From the NCBI GenBank assembly GCA_016840965.1, contig JAEORI010000116.1, positions 1-20,543 of the forward strand: DNA of 20,543 nt, in the 5' to 3' direction. Shown in pieces: positions 1-7,569 of this stretch; positions within the stretch are counted from its first letter, which is position 1; each line of letters begins with the position of its first letter. The notes beneath the pieces are model-generated. The model ran no database searches. It was not told where the DNA came from and saw only the letters and a program-made list of their open reading frames with translations. The stretch comes from Candidatus Thorarchaeota archaeon (GTDB lineage: Archaea > Asgardarchaeota > Thorarchaeia > Thorarchaeales > Thorarchaeaceae). Position numbers and translations under genes: made by a program.

Positions 1-255
1 CGACCCGAAACTATAGAAAGAGTAGATGAATGGATTAACGCTCTTTTCACAGTAACTGGCAAAATCCCACTAATGCTACTAGAAAACAAAGTCGATCTTG
101 AAAGTGCAATAACAGATGAAGAAAAGGATGCTGTGAAGAAAAAACATGGTATTTCTATAGTTCCAACTAGCGCTAAAGAAGATACAAATGTTGAAGAAGC
201 TTTTAGACAAATAACTCGTGATATACTAGTCAAGTCACGTATCAAAAAGACCTAA
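1..255 (+). CDS. Ras/Rab-like small GTPase, C-terminal part (5' truncated)
   Basis: The reading frame is open from base 1, so the gene begins before the window; 84 residues remain. They contain the G4 nucleotide-specificity motif NKVD within ENKVDLES and the G5 motif TSAK, followed by the usual last amphipathic helix. The phosphate-binding G1 to G3 motifs must lie upstream. The fragment aligns without gaps along the G4 region with the complete GTPase 25 bases downstream, sharing ENKVDLES and the spacing to G5, so the two are tandem paralogues. The C-terminus ends in basic residues (KSRIKKT) with no cysteine, so eukaryote-type prenylation is not indicated. Such GTPases are expanded in Asgard archaea; the pathway controlled here cannot be read from sequence. 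Confidence 0.9.
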   Translation, partial: RPETIERVDEWINALFTVTGKIPLMLLENKVDLESAITDEEKDAVKKKHGISIVPTSAKEDTNVEEAFRQITRDILVKSRIKKT

Positions 256-280
256 CTCACAGCGTCATAGGAGTTATGCA

Positions 281-802
281 ATGGTGAGCGATTCACAACC
301 CGACTTTGTCCATAAGCTTGTATTCCTAGGTGATAGTAGCGTTGGAAAAACGTCGCTAGTGCAACGCTACGTCTACGATAGTCTGGCTCCAGATATTGGT
401 CGGACTATTGGTGCAATGTTGCATGTCAAGTCAGTCGACTTCGAAGGTGCCAAACATAAACTAGTAATTTGGGATCTTGGAGGGCAAGAGTCGTTCTCAG
501 CACTACGGGAACAGTATTGTGCAAATGCCTCTGGAGCATTCTTTGTCTTTGACAGGACACGTATTGATACTTTGAAGCACATTGATGATTGGCTCACTGC
601 ATTGTACAATGCTGCTGGCAAGGTTGCAGTGGTGGTTGTTGAGAATAAGGTGGATCTAGAATCGGTAGTTTCTGATGATCAGATAAAGGGAATGCTCGAA
701 GCCCGTTCATTGAAGCACATTCAAACAAGTGCCACAGAGAACATGAATGTTAACAGAGCCTTTGAAGAATTAGTAAGAGAGATCCGAACATCAAAGAGAT
801 GA
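281..802 (+). CDS. Ras/Rab-like small GTPase (complete, 173 aa)
   Basis: This is a GTP-binding molecular switch with a full set of G motifs: G1 GDSSVGKT (17-24), switch I threonine T42 in RTIGA, G3 DLGGQE (65-70), G4 NKVD (122-125) and G5 TSA (149-151). The P-loop and TIG switch I resemble Rab/Ras proteins, whereas DLGGQE is closer to the Arf/Rag-like DxGGQ form than to Rab DTAGQE. Gln69 is in the position of the catalytic glutamine of Ras. The length is that of a bare G domain. There is no C-terminal cysteine and no membrane segment, so any membrane attachment must be indirect. The start is set by AGGAG at 269-273, seven bases before the ATG. It probably shares a transcript with the truncated GTPase upstream, and its stop is only nine bases from the convergent phoU gene. 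Confidence 0.95.
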   Translation: MVSDSQPDFVHKLVFLGDSSVGKTSLVQRYVYDSLAPDIGRTIGAMLHVKSVDFEGAKHKLVIWDLGGQESFSALREQYCANASGAFFVFDRTRIDTLKHIDDWLTALYNAAGKVAVVVVENKVDLESVVSDDQIKGMLEARSLKHIQTSATENMNVNRAFEELVREIRTSKR

Positions 803-811
803 GGTCAACCA

Positions 812-1498
812 TCAATCAAGCATGCTCGCCTCATCTTCTTTATACAACAGTCCAAGTTTTACACGTTCACCAGTTATCATGTAGGTTGCACTTTCTGCTA
901 TTCTTATAGCTTGGTCAGCGGCTCGTTCACAATACCTTCCAATAATAATATAGTACATTGCCAGTTCACTGATGTCTCTCCGACGATTCAGATATTCTGC
1001 AATTTCTTCGAACATATCAACTGCCTCTCTATCACTCTGAGCCTCAAGTTTTTCGAGCTCATTTATTTCAGAGAGGTCTTCAGCAAGGACTGCTCGAATA
1101 CTCACATCAATGGCGGAAATGGCTAATTCTGCAAGGTATGGCAATGAAACGAGCTCTTTGAAATGGTCAAAGTCCTCACAGAGCTCTACGATTTTACCAA
1201 TCTTTTCTGCATATTGGCCAACCCTACGAAGACAGCCAGATGTATTGTTATAGGTGATCAATCGTCTTAGTTCTACCCCAGACGGTTGGTATTTTGAAAC
1301 TGTATCAAAAACAAGTTCCTCTACTTCTTGATGTAGTTGCTCAACTTGATATGAAACCCTCCCGGTTTCATCAGCCAACTCCAAATCCAGATCCTCAAAA
1401 GCCTTCATCGCTTTTGTAAGAGCTGCTCTCACAAGCGAATGAAGGTTGGTTAGGTGAGTGGCAATCTCAGAGGTTCTTGTATCCAATGTTGAATTCAT
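812..1498 (-). CDS. phoU: PhoU-family phosphate regulator (second copy)
   Basis: This is an all-helical two-repeat PhoU protein of 228 residues, the usual length. PhoU proteins bind metal clusters and regulate Pst phosphate import and the phosphate response in the cytoplasm. The repeat signatures are MKAFEDLD near residue 31 and RYCERAADQA near the C-terminus, where canonical PhoU has ERxxDHA; the histidine is Gln here. It is a paralogue of the neighbouring phoU at 1573-2259, with identical blocks such as FKELVSLPYL. It is the last gene of the leftward pst cluster but is separated from the first phoU by 74 bases. That gap carries a promoter-like box also found before pstS, so it may be transcribed on its own as well. 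No strong ribosome-binding site is visible; the start is chosen by gap-free alignment with the paralogue. Confidence 0.92.
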   Translation of the reverse strand: MNSTLDTRTSEIATHLTNLHSLVRAALTKAMKAFEDLDLELADETGRVSYQVEQLHQEVEELVFDTVSKYQPSGVELRRLITYNNTSGCLRRVGQYAEKIGKIVELCEDFDHFKELVSLPYLAELAISAIDVSIRAVLAEDLSEINELEKLEAQSDREAVDMFEEIAEYLNRRRDISELAMYYIIIGRYCERAADQAIRIAESATYMITGERVKLGLLYKEDEASMLD

Positions 1499-1549
1499 TC
1501 TACATCAACTCAATTCTCTGAAAGAGTACCACATCATACCATCCATCTT

Positions 1550-1559
1550 GAATTAAGGT
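1550..1559 (-). promoter_or_regulatory. Candidate pho promoter/regulatory box before the last phoU
   Basis: On the minus strand this reads ACCTTAATTC, 52 bases before the phoU start at 1498. The identical 10-mer stands 47 bases before pstS at 6125-6134. It could be a TFB/TATA-type promoter element or a regulator site; the matched sequence and spacing are seen, the function is inferred. Confidence 0.4.
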
Positions 1560-1572
1560 GTTCCGATTCGCA

Positions 1573-2259
1573 TTAATGAGGCTTATCACTTGATTTTCCC
1601 TTGTAGGCAAGACCCAGTTTTTTCCTCTCTCCGGTCACCATATAGACAGCTCGTTCAGCTATAGAGAATGCATGATCAGCGGCACGTTCACAATACCTAC
1701 CAACAATTACATAGAACATAGCCATCCTTGTGATGTCTGTCCGTTGTCGCAGATATTCAGCAATCTCTTCGAACATCTCTCCGGTTTCACGGTCGCTCTC
1801 TGCTTCTAGCTTTTCTAATTCATCTATCTTGGAGAGGTCTTTATCTGTGATTCCCAGCATGGCGTAATCAATTGTGTCTTTAGCAAGCTTTGCTAGGTAT
1901 GGCAATGAAACGAGCTCTTTGAAATGCTCCAGTTTCTCACATAGTCTCACAATATGTGCAATCTTGTATGCATATCGTCCAATTCTGTAAAGATGGTGAG
2001 AAACTTGAAGATAAGTTGCCAATTCCCTCAAGTCCTTTGCGACAGGTTGTCTCCTAGCAATTGCTTCAAAAACACTATTTTCAATCTTTATTGATAATTC
2101 CTCAATCTTTTCAGATTTATCGCGTACTTCAGCAGCCTTTGCCTGATCTAAGTCTTCAAAGGCCTTCATCGCGTCCATGAAAGCATCAGTGCTCATTTTG
2201 TGAAGCAGTCGTATCTTCTTATTGATCTCACCAATGTAACGTTCGAGTTGAGACACCAT
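1573..2259 (-). CDS. phoU: PhoU-family phosphate regulator (first copy)
   Basis: This is a PhoU protein of 228 residues with two three-helix repeats, MKAFEDLD at 31-38 and RYCERAADHA near the C-terminus, the latter keeping the usual ERxxDHA metal-binding pattern. It is expected to damp PstSCAB activity and transmit phosphate status. A GTG three codons earlier (2266-2268) is also in frame, but ATG at 2257-2259 is preferred. It is preceded by GGTGAT at a four-base gap, and it gives exactly the same length as the downstream paralogue, with the conserved Met-Lys-Ala-Phe falling at residue 31 in both. The gene starts ten bases after the pstB stop, so it belongs to the same transcript. Confidence 0.94.
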   Translation of the reverse strand: MVSQLERYIGEINKKIRLLHKMSTDAFMDAMKAFEDLDQAKAAEVRDKSEKIEELSIKIENSVFEAIARRQPVAKDLRELATYLQVSHHLYRIGRYAYKIAHIVRLCEKLEHFKELVSLPYLAKLAKDTIDYAMLGITDKDLSKIDELEKLEAESDRETGEMFEEIAEYLRQRTDITRMAMFYVIVGRYCERAADHAFSIAERAVYMVTGERKKLGLAYKGKSSDKPH

Positions 2260-2268
2260 TTTTATCAC

Positions 2269-3033
2269 CTACCCTATTCGACCAGTGATGAACGCCTCAG
2301 TCCGCTCATCTGCAGGAGCTTCTAAAATCCTACTGGTTTTATCAAATTCTATGAGTTCTCCCAAGTACAGAAATGCCGCTTGGTCTGATACACGAAAGGC
2401 TTGTTGAACATTGTGGGTGACCAGAATGACTGTGTAATCCTTCTTCAAATCTACAAGTAATTCTTCTATCTTTGCAGCACTTATTGGATCAAGGGCTGAA
2501 ACTGGTTCATCAGCCAAAAGCACTGGAGGGTCAACCGAAAGAGCTCTTGCTATGCAAAGACGTTGTTGCTGACCCCCCGAAAGGTTTGGAGCTGGTTTTT
2601 CTAGCTCATCCTTGACTTCATCCCATAATGCAGCCTTTCGAAGTGATTGCTCGACGATCTTGTTCAGCTCATCCTCATCCTTCACCCCATGCAATTTGGG
2701 TCCGTATGTAATATTGTCATGGATACTCATTGGGAAGGGATTGGGTTTTTGAAAGACCATCCCTATTTGCTTGCGGAGGTCGTAAACACTAGACCCGGTA
2801 GCATAGATATTTTCTCCACTAAAAAGAACCTGGCCCTCTATTCGAAATGAAGGCACCAAGTCATTGAGTCGATTCAATGTACGAAGCAAAGTGCTCTTAC
2901 CACAACCAGAAGGTCCCATTATTGCTGTGATTGTGTTGTCCTCAAAATAGCAGGAAATGTTCTTGAGAATAGGCTTTGCACCAAACCAAGTTGAGAGGTT
3001 CTTTACTTCTATATGATATTTGAAATCAGCCAT
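2269..3033 (-). CDS. pstB: Phosphate ABC transporter ATP-binding protein PstB
   Basis: This is the cytoplasmic ATPase that powers phosphate import through PstCA. Of its 254 residues, Walker A is GPSGCGKST (40-48), the Q-loop Gln is at 95, the ABC signature LSGGQQQR is at 151-158, Walker B VLLADE is at 171-176 followed by the D-loop SALD, and the switch histidine is H207 in VTHN. The pair KPNPFPMSI after the Q-loop is typical of PstB and separates it from other ABC ATPases. The start codon overlaps the pstA stop by one base (TAATG), and an AGGAGG ribosome-binding site lies inside the end of pstA, eight bases before the start, so translation is probably coupled. All catalytic residues are intact. 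Confidence 0.97.
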   Translation of the reverse strand: MADFKYHIEVKNLSTWFGAKPILKNISCYFEDNTITAIMGPSGCGKSTLLRTLNRLNDLVPSFRIEGQVLFSGENIYATGSSVYDLRKQIGMVFQKPNPFPMSIHDNITYGPKLHGVKDEDELNKIVEQSLRKAALWDEVKDELEKPAPNLSGGQQQRLCIARALSVDPPVLLADEPVSALDPISAAKIEELLVDLKKDYTVILVTHNVQQAFRVSDQAAFLYLGELIEFDKTSRILEAPADERTEAFITGRIG

Positions 3034-3947
3034 TAAACAAGCCTCCTAGTGACTTTTCGTGAGATAATGTTAGCAATTACATCAACTGTGAGAACCATAA
3101 TCATGAGAGCGAGTGCAGTACCATGAGCTTTTGCCTGCAGATACTCGCGGGGGTCGCTAATATACGCCCAGATGGTGTAAGGCATTGATGCTACCCAAGA
3201 ACCGGATCCAGTGAGCTCTGTGGGAACACTTAGACTGTTTCCTGCTGTGAAAATCAGAGGAGCAGTTTCACCCATCACTCGTCCAATTGCTAGAAGAACC
3301 CCTGTGATGAGTCCAGGGAATGCTGCTCTTAATGTGACATTCCAAGTTGTAGACCATTTTGTTGCGCCAAGTGCTAATGATGCCTCCCTCAATGCCATGG
3401 GAACCGCTCGAAGAGCTTCCTGAGTTGTCCGAAGAACAGTTGGTATCATCATGAATGCAAGAGTTAGACTTCCAGCAACTAATCCCATTCCCAGTTGAAG
3501 GAAATCAACAAGAAATGCAAATCCAAAAGCTCCAAAGATAATTGAGGGTATACCAGCGAGAACATCAGAAGCAAACTCTACAATAATGCGACCCCAGCCA
3601 GGCTGAGTATATTCAGTGATATAGACAGCCCCGAAGACACTAAGGGGAATTCCAACCATACTTGCAAGGACAATTAATTCAACTGTACCGACAAATGCAT
3701 TTCTAATACCACCTTCAAGACCAACTCCTGGAAATGTGGTGAAGAATTCAATACCTTGTCCGGGTCCAGTCCCAAATACTTGAGTAAATCCGATGCTTGC
3801 TACTTGCACCAATACGAGGAAAAAGGGGGAGATCACAATCAACACGATAACAGCTAAAACGATTTTGAAGAGAAAATCTGTGAAATGACGGCGAGACTGT
3901 GTCACACCCTTAAGGTACGTAATAAACGCATCTTTCCTGCCTGACAT
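3033..3947 (-). CDS. pstA: Phosphate ABC transporter permease PstA
   Basis: This is one of the two membrane permeases of the phosphate importer, with about six transmembrane helices (the first near 27-50). The cytoplasmic coupling loop is REASLALGAT (187-196), the EAA motif that docks on PstB, and GRVMGETAPL follows at 222-231 as in other PstA proteins. A longer reading frame starts at 3977 and would overlap pstC by 31 bases. I prefer the ATG at 3945-3947, because its first base is the last base of the pstC stop (TGATG), the same one-base arrangement as at the pstA-pstB junction; this gives 304 residues. Nothing is missing compared with the family. Confidence 0.95.
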   Translation of the reverse strand: MSGRKDAFITYLKGVTQSRRHFTDFLFKIVLAVIVLIVISPFFLVLVQVASIGFTQVFGTGPGQGIEFFTTFPGVGLEGGIRNAFVGTVELIVLASMVGIPLSVFGAVYITEYTQPGWGRIIVEFASDVLAGIPSIIFGAFGFAFLVDFLQLGMGLVAGSLTLAFMMIPTVLRTTQEALRAVPMALREASLALGATKWSTTWNVTLRAAFPGLITGVLLAIGRVMGETAPLIFTAGNSLSVPTELTGSGSWVASMPYTIWAYISDPREYLQAKAHGTALALMIMVLTVDVIANIISRKVTRRLV

Positions 3948-4993
3948 CAGATATACCCCCTTGTCTTCATTCCCCATCGGATGAAGAATTTAGCAATCAA
4001 CGTGAAGCAAACAGACATTACCATGAGAACCAAACCGATAGCAAAGAGAGCTGACCTCCATAATGGAAACACAAAGGCATATCCCAACTGATTTGTGATA
4101 ATGCTGGTCATGACATATGTTGGATCGAATAATGTGTATGGAATTTGAAGAGAGTTCCCTGTGACTAGCAACACAGCCATTGTTTCTCCAACTGCTCTCC
4201 CTAAAGCTAATACAATCGCGGCGCCAACACCAGGCAATGCAGCGGAAATCACAATCTTTCTGGCTGTTTCACTCTGAGTTGCTCCAAGAGCCAAAGAAGC
4301 TTCTCGAAGATTCATTGGTACTGTTTGTAATGCATCATTTGTGATTGTTACTACAGTTGGTAGCAACATGATTGCCAATATCACACCTCCGGCTAGAAGA
4401 CTGAGACCGTTCGTTTCACCTTGGAACCAAGGCATCCATGCTGTTAGAGGATTACTCTGAATCCCTGGAGCCAGAACATTCTTGATGAATGGAACCATCA
4501 CAATATATGCCCATAACCCATAAACGATTGATGGAATTGCCGCCATCATTTCTGTAATCATTTTGATAGGAGTTCGAAGTTTCATTGGACAGAACTCAGA
4601 AAGAAAGATTGCACCACCGATGCCTAATGGTACCGCAAGTCCAATTGCTATTGCTGTACATAATAATGATCCAACTATGAATACACCAATTCCATAGAGG
4701 TCTCTATTTGGGTCCCAAGTTGGACCAATAATGATTCCTGGTCCCCCTGCAGGATTGGTTAGAATTGGTGTTGATTCATACCAAAGAAAAGATAGAATCA
4801 AAGCAATAATGAGTGTACTTGCAAACGCAGGAATAAGCAGCAAAGCCTTTCCTAGCATGTCTGTTTTTCCTGACCGATCAGCATCAAAGAAATCAATTAT
4901 CGGAGTAGTAAGACGTTTCTTCAATTTATGAACCACAGAATCATCTTCTCTCCTTTTCTGAGGTTCAAGTGCTTGATCTTCCATTTCAGTCAT
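3947..4993 (-). CDS. pstC: Phosphate ABC transporter permease PstC
   Basis: This is the second permease of the phosphate importer, 348 residues with a charged cytoplasmic N-terminus of about 47 residues and then six or so membrane helices (first near 48-71). The EAA coupling loop is REASLALGAT at 230-239, followed by LPGVGAAIVLALGRAVGETMA-type sequence to about 273, which is characteristic of PstC. The loop near residue 80 carries a glycine- and proline-rich stretch facing outside. The ATG is preceded by GAGGAAG at a suitable distance and lies 23 bases after the pstS stop, consistent with a single pst transcript. Confidence 0.96.
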   Translation of the reverse strand: MTEMEDQALEPQKRREDDSVVHKLKKRLTTPIIDFFDADRSGKTDMLGKALLLIPAFASTLIIALILSFLWYESTPILTNPAGGPGIIIGPTWDPNRDLYGIGVFIVGSLLCTAIAIGLAVPLGIGGAIFLSEFCPMKLRTPIKMITEMMAAIPSIVYGLWAYIVMVPFIKNVLAPGIQSNPLTAWMPWFQGETNGLSLLAGGVILAIMLLPTVVTITNDALQTVPMNLREASLALGATQSETARKIVISAALPGVGAAIVLALGRAVGETMAVLLVTGNSLQIPYTLFDPTYVMTSIITNQLGYAFVFPLWRSALFAIGLVLMVMSVCFTLIAKFFIRWGMKTRGYI

Positions 4994-5016
4994 TCAGACT
5001 TCCTCATCTCACCGTT

Positions 5017-6078
5017 TCAAATAGAAGGCTCGAGTGACATCATTATGTCAAGAGAGTAATCTTGTGCAGCAGTACCATTAATGGGCACATAACCTACAAC
5101 ACTAATGAATCTCTGTCCTTGAACAAGACACCATGTCACAAATGTGATAGTGTTCATATTCAGGTGATTTCGATTAACAAGATAAAACAACAGTCGGGCT
5201 ATTGGATAGGCTCCTTCAATTTCAGAGTTCATAATGTCTTGTCCTGGACTCGTAAGATTAGATGGAATAGCTTTTACTGCATTTGAAACTGAAGGAGTGA
5301 CCCATTCCCCATTCCCGGGATTATACAGTTCAGCTGCGATCAAATAGTCCATGAATGCAAGACCAACATAACCGATTGCCAGCTGATCTGATTGAACACC
5401 AGAAGCTACTCCAGGATTACCATCAACAGCGTTAACTCCTGCTGGGAATGACAATGCCTCTTCATGACCCAACAACCATTCATATTCTGCAGCATTAGCA
5501 TTTGTATTTTGATCTGCAGTTTCTAGCCATTTAGCAAATGTTGCAGTGGTTCCACTGGCATCGGATCTGACGAAAACATCGATAGGTCCTGTTTGTTGAA
5601 CTATTACAGAAAATGTTGACGAGAAATCTGCCCAAGTTGTAATGTTCCTTTGAAAGATAGCCACTGCCATATCGCAATCTAGTTTGAATATGGACCCATT
5701 TACAGCTTCATTTACTACTATACCGAGAGCATCGGCAGAAATAGGAAGAATCTCAACATTCGGATTTCCATCTATATACTCTTGTTTGGGGTAAGAGCTA
5801 GATGCCCCAATATCAATGAAACCCTCACCTACCAATGATTGACCTAGCCCGGATCCTCCTGAGTTTAGATTGACAGTCAAACTTGGATAGACCGCATTGA
5901 ATTGGGTTGCCCAAATCTGTGAAAGGGGGTAGACCGTTGAGGAACCTGCGGTTGTAATTGTACCTTGCATCCCACCACCAGGTGGAGGACTTATGAAAAT
6001 AATTCCGCTTGCACCAAGAAGAACACCGATTATCAAGCCTACAGCTAAACTACTCTTATGTTTCCAAATGGACTTCAT
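5017..6078 (-). CDS. pstS: Phosphate-binding protein PstS
   Basis: This is the extracellular substrate-binding subunit that captures phosphate and delivers it to PstCA. An N-terminal hydrophobic segment (about residues 11-30) follows a short basic stretch. No lipobox cysteine follows it, so the protein is probably held by an uncleaved membrane anchor rather than a lipid. Phosphate-site motifs are TAGSSTVYPL (43-52), SGGSGLGQ (73-80), DIGASSS (89-95) and RSDASGTT (171-178), all typical of PstS. A GQ...GYVPI block near the C-terminus is also characteristic. A strong GAGGAG ribosome-binding site precedes the ATG. It is the first gene of the pst operon and the likely site of phosphate-responsive control, with a palindrome and a box shared with phoU immediately upstream. 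Confidence 0.95.
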   Translation of the reverse strand: MKSIWKHKSSLAVGLIIGVLLGASGIIFISPPPGGGMQGTITTAGSSTVYPLSQIWATQFNAVYPSLTVNLNSGGSGLGQSLVGEGFIDIGASSSYPKQEYIDGNPNVEILPISADALGIVVNEAVNGSIFKLDCDMAVAIFQRNITTWADFSSTFSVIVQQTGPIDVFVRSDASGTTATFAKWLETADQNTNANAAEYEWLLGHEEALSFPAGVNAVDGNPGVASGVQSDQLAIGYVGLAFMDYLIAAELYNPGNGEWVTPSVSNAVKAIPSNLTSPGQDIMNSEIEGAYPIARLLFYLVNRNHLNMNTITFVTWCLVQGQRFISVVGYVPINGTAAQDYSLDIMMSLEPSI

Positions 6079-6124
6079 TTGCAGACTCCTCTAGATTGTA
6101 TTCATATTTGTCATCAGCAGTTTC

Positions 6125-6134
6125 GAATTAAGGT
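6125..6134 (-). promoter_or_regulatory. Candidate pho promoter/regulatory box before pstS
   Basis: The minus-strand sequence ACCTTAATTC lies 47 bases before the pstS ATG and is identical to the box before the last phoU. The position suits an archaeal TATA/BRE element with transcription starting roughly 20-25 bases before the ATG; this function is inferred. Confidence 0.42.
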
Positions 6135-6138
6135 AATC

Positions 6139-6179
6139 GCAATAGTTCGTAGAGATCCATGGCTCTCTAAATCTATTGC
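6139..6179. promoter_or_regulatory. Interrupted palindrome upstream of pstS, candidate operator
   Basis: There are two nested pairs of perfect inverted arms: GCAATAG (6139-6145) with CTATTGC (6173-6179), and TAGAGA (6150-6155) with TCTCTA (6164-6169), around a centre that contains CCATGG. It begins five bases upstream of the pstS box, on the side where an activator or repressor of an archaeal promoter would bind. The winged-helix protein encoded next door is the obvious candidate ligand, but this is inference. Confidence 0.45.
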
Positions 6180-6228
6180 AAAAGTACAACTATGCTATCT
6201 AGTTAAATGTTAAGCAATGCAAGTTTGA

Positions 6229-6546
6229 CTAGCGCATCCATTTCAAATCCTTCACAATAAAATTCGCAATAGCATCAAGATGCTGCCCCAATTTCTTTCC
6301 TTTATTCGTAAGTATATGGATTATCTCGTTTCCTTCTTTCTCAACGGTGATTAGCTCATTATCTAGGAGGAACTTACGAACGCTTGCAACTCTCGCACCA
6401 TTCAGCGCTGGTAAAGTCTTTGTCTTTAATCCAGCTGATATTATTTCATCTGCTCTTGCCTTACCTTTAAGTCGAGTCAGAAGCAAAATAACGGTCAGCT
6501 CATACTCACCACGAAGAAGCTTCACAAAGGGACTTATTTTCACCAT
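6229..6546 (-). CDS. Winged helix-turn-helix transcriptional regulator
   Basis: This is a 105-residue protein made almost entirely of a winged helix-turn-helix domain. Helices span about 16-62, including the likely recognition helix around GARVASVRKFLLDN (50-63). The beta wing is ITVEKEGNEIIHILT (66-80), and a final helix begins with NKGKKLGQHLDAI. The arrangement resembles MarR/HxlR-like archaeal regulators; there is no metal- or ligand-binding motif to suggest an effector. A GGTGGAG ribosome-binding sequence precedes the ATG. The gene ends about 150 bases upstream of pstS on the same strand, with a palindrome in between, so control of the pst operon is plausible. The DNA-binding fold is fairly sure, the target is not. 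Confidence 0.8.
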   Translation of the reverse strand: MVKISPFVKLLRGEYELTVILLLTRLKGKARADEIISAGLKTKTLPALNGARVASVRKFLLDNELITVEKEGNEIIHILTNKGKKLGQHLDAIANFIVKDLKWMR

Positions 6547-6670
6547 GAAATCTCACTCCACCGATAGAATCCTTCCACCTCATGAGCAAATATAGAAATT
6601 TCCGACCTATTGTCACTCCAGAAGTTAGACTTATGACTTAGACACGACCTTGCATACAATGGTGAAGGGA

Positions 6671-7507
6671 ATGGTTCAAAGACCTGAAAATACCTTGAAC
6701 GATCTAGATGCAAAAGCGTGGGTTAAAGCAACAAAATCATGGTTCATCATCAATCCTCGGTCAAGGTCACGCATGCAAATGAACCATCCTGCAAAATTTC
6801 CGGAGGAACTAGTCCAACGATTGGTCACATATTTTACAAAGGAAGATGGCTGGGTCTTTGATCCATTTGCAGGAGTTGGAAGCACTCTTGTTGCATGCAA
6901 AGAATCAGGCAGGAATGCAGTTGGTATTGAGCTGAATGAAGAATTTGTTGAAGTGGGTCAAGCGGCATTACAAAGCATCAAAGGAAATGGCTACCAAGTT
7001 CTCCTTCATGGCGATTCTAATCATGCGCATGAATTAATTTCAAGATACTTTAAGGCGAAGTCACCAACGTTTGATTATGTTGTTACCTCACCACCCTATT
7101 GGAACATGCTAAGAAAATCTCGTGGTGGTAATGATTCAGTGCAGAAGCAACGACAAGAAAATGGGTTGAAACAATATTATAGTGAGTTTCCAAATGATAT
7201 AGGAAATATCGAGGTTTATGATGAGTACATAGAGTGTGTAGGTAGAATATTGAATGGACTTAGTTCATTGCTTTCTGAGAGAGCATATCTAACTGTAGTA
7301 GTGCAGAACATGAGAGATGTTGATGGAATTCTAAAACCTATTGCGTGGGATTTAGCGCGGGAACTCTCGAAGGAATATGACCTTCGTCAAGAGATGATAT
7401 GGTGCCAAGACAATAAAAAACTAGGTTGCTGGGGATATCCCACAACATATGTTTCGAATGTCCATCACCACTATTGTGTCATCCTCCAAAAAAGAAAGCT
7501 TGAATGA
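6671..7507 (+). CDS. DNA methyltransferase, N4-cytosine/N6-adenine class, orphan
   Basis: This is an S-adenosylmethionine-dependent amino-methyltransferase. From the chosen start, motif X-like NHPAKFPEELV (38-48) leads into motif I FDPFAGVGST (63-72), which binds the cofactor. The catalytic motif IV is TSPPYW (139-144), the form most often seen in N4-cytosine DNA methyltransferases. The motif order is X-I-IV, not the beta-class order. The frame extends upstream to a TTG at 6650 and an ATG at 6659, but only ATG 6671 has a ribosome-binding sequence (GGTGA, gap five), giving 278 residues. No restriction endonuclease or specificity subunit gene lies next to it, so it looks like an orphan methylase. 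Two paralogous zinc-ribbon genes follow closely on the same strand and may be co-transcribed. Methylation of DNA rather than RNA is inferred from motif class. Confidence 0.86.
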   Translation: MVQRPENTLNDLDAKAWVKATKSWFIINPRSRSRMQMNHPAKFPEELVQRLVTYFTKEDGWVFDPFAGVGSTLVACKESGRNAVGIELNEEFVEVGQAALQSIKGNGYQVLLHGDSNHAHELISRYFKAKSPTFDYVVTSPPYWNMLRKSRGGNDSVQKQRQENGLKQYYSEFPNDIGNIEVYDEYIECVGRILNGLSSLLSERAYLTVVVQNMRDVDGILKPIAWDLARELSKEYDLRQEMIWCQDNKKLGCWGYPTTYVSNVHHHYCVILQKRKLE

Positions 7508-7569
7508 TTATAAAGTGCAAGAGTAGATATGCCTTCAGTTCCCATTATTTGTTGAGGGTATTTTGCTTC

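Noticed and set aside
803..811. Nine-base gap between convergent GTPase and phoU genes as a bidirectional terminator
   Set aside because: No hairpin or T tract is present; the spacing is merely compact.
6671..7507. Methyltransferase as an RNA (G10-type tRNA) methylase
   Set aside because: The HPAKFP lead-in, DPFAGVGST and TSPPYW fit amino-DNA methyltransferases; there is no THUMP domain.
7504..7569. In-frame ATG overlapping the methyltransferase stop as the start of zinc-ribbon gene A
   Set aside because: The 22 extra residues have no counterpart in the paralogue, where similarity begins at METAEIIG; coupling by ATGA overlap remains possible but less likely.
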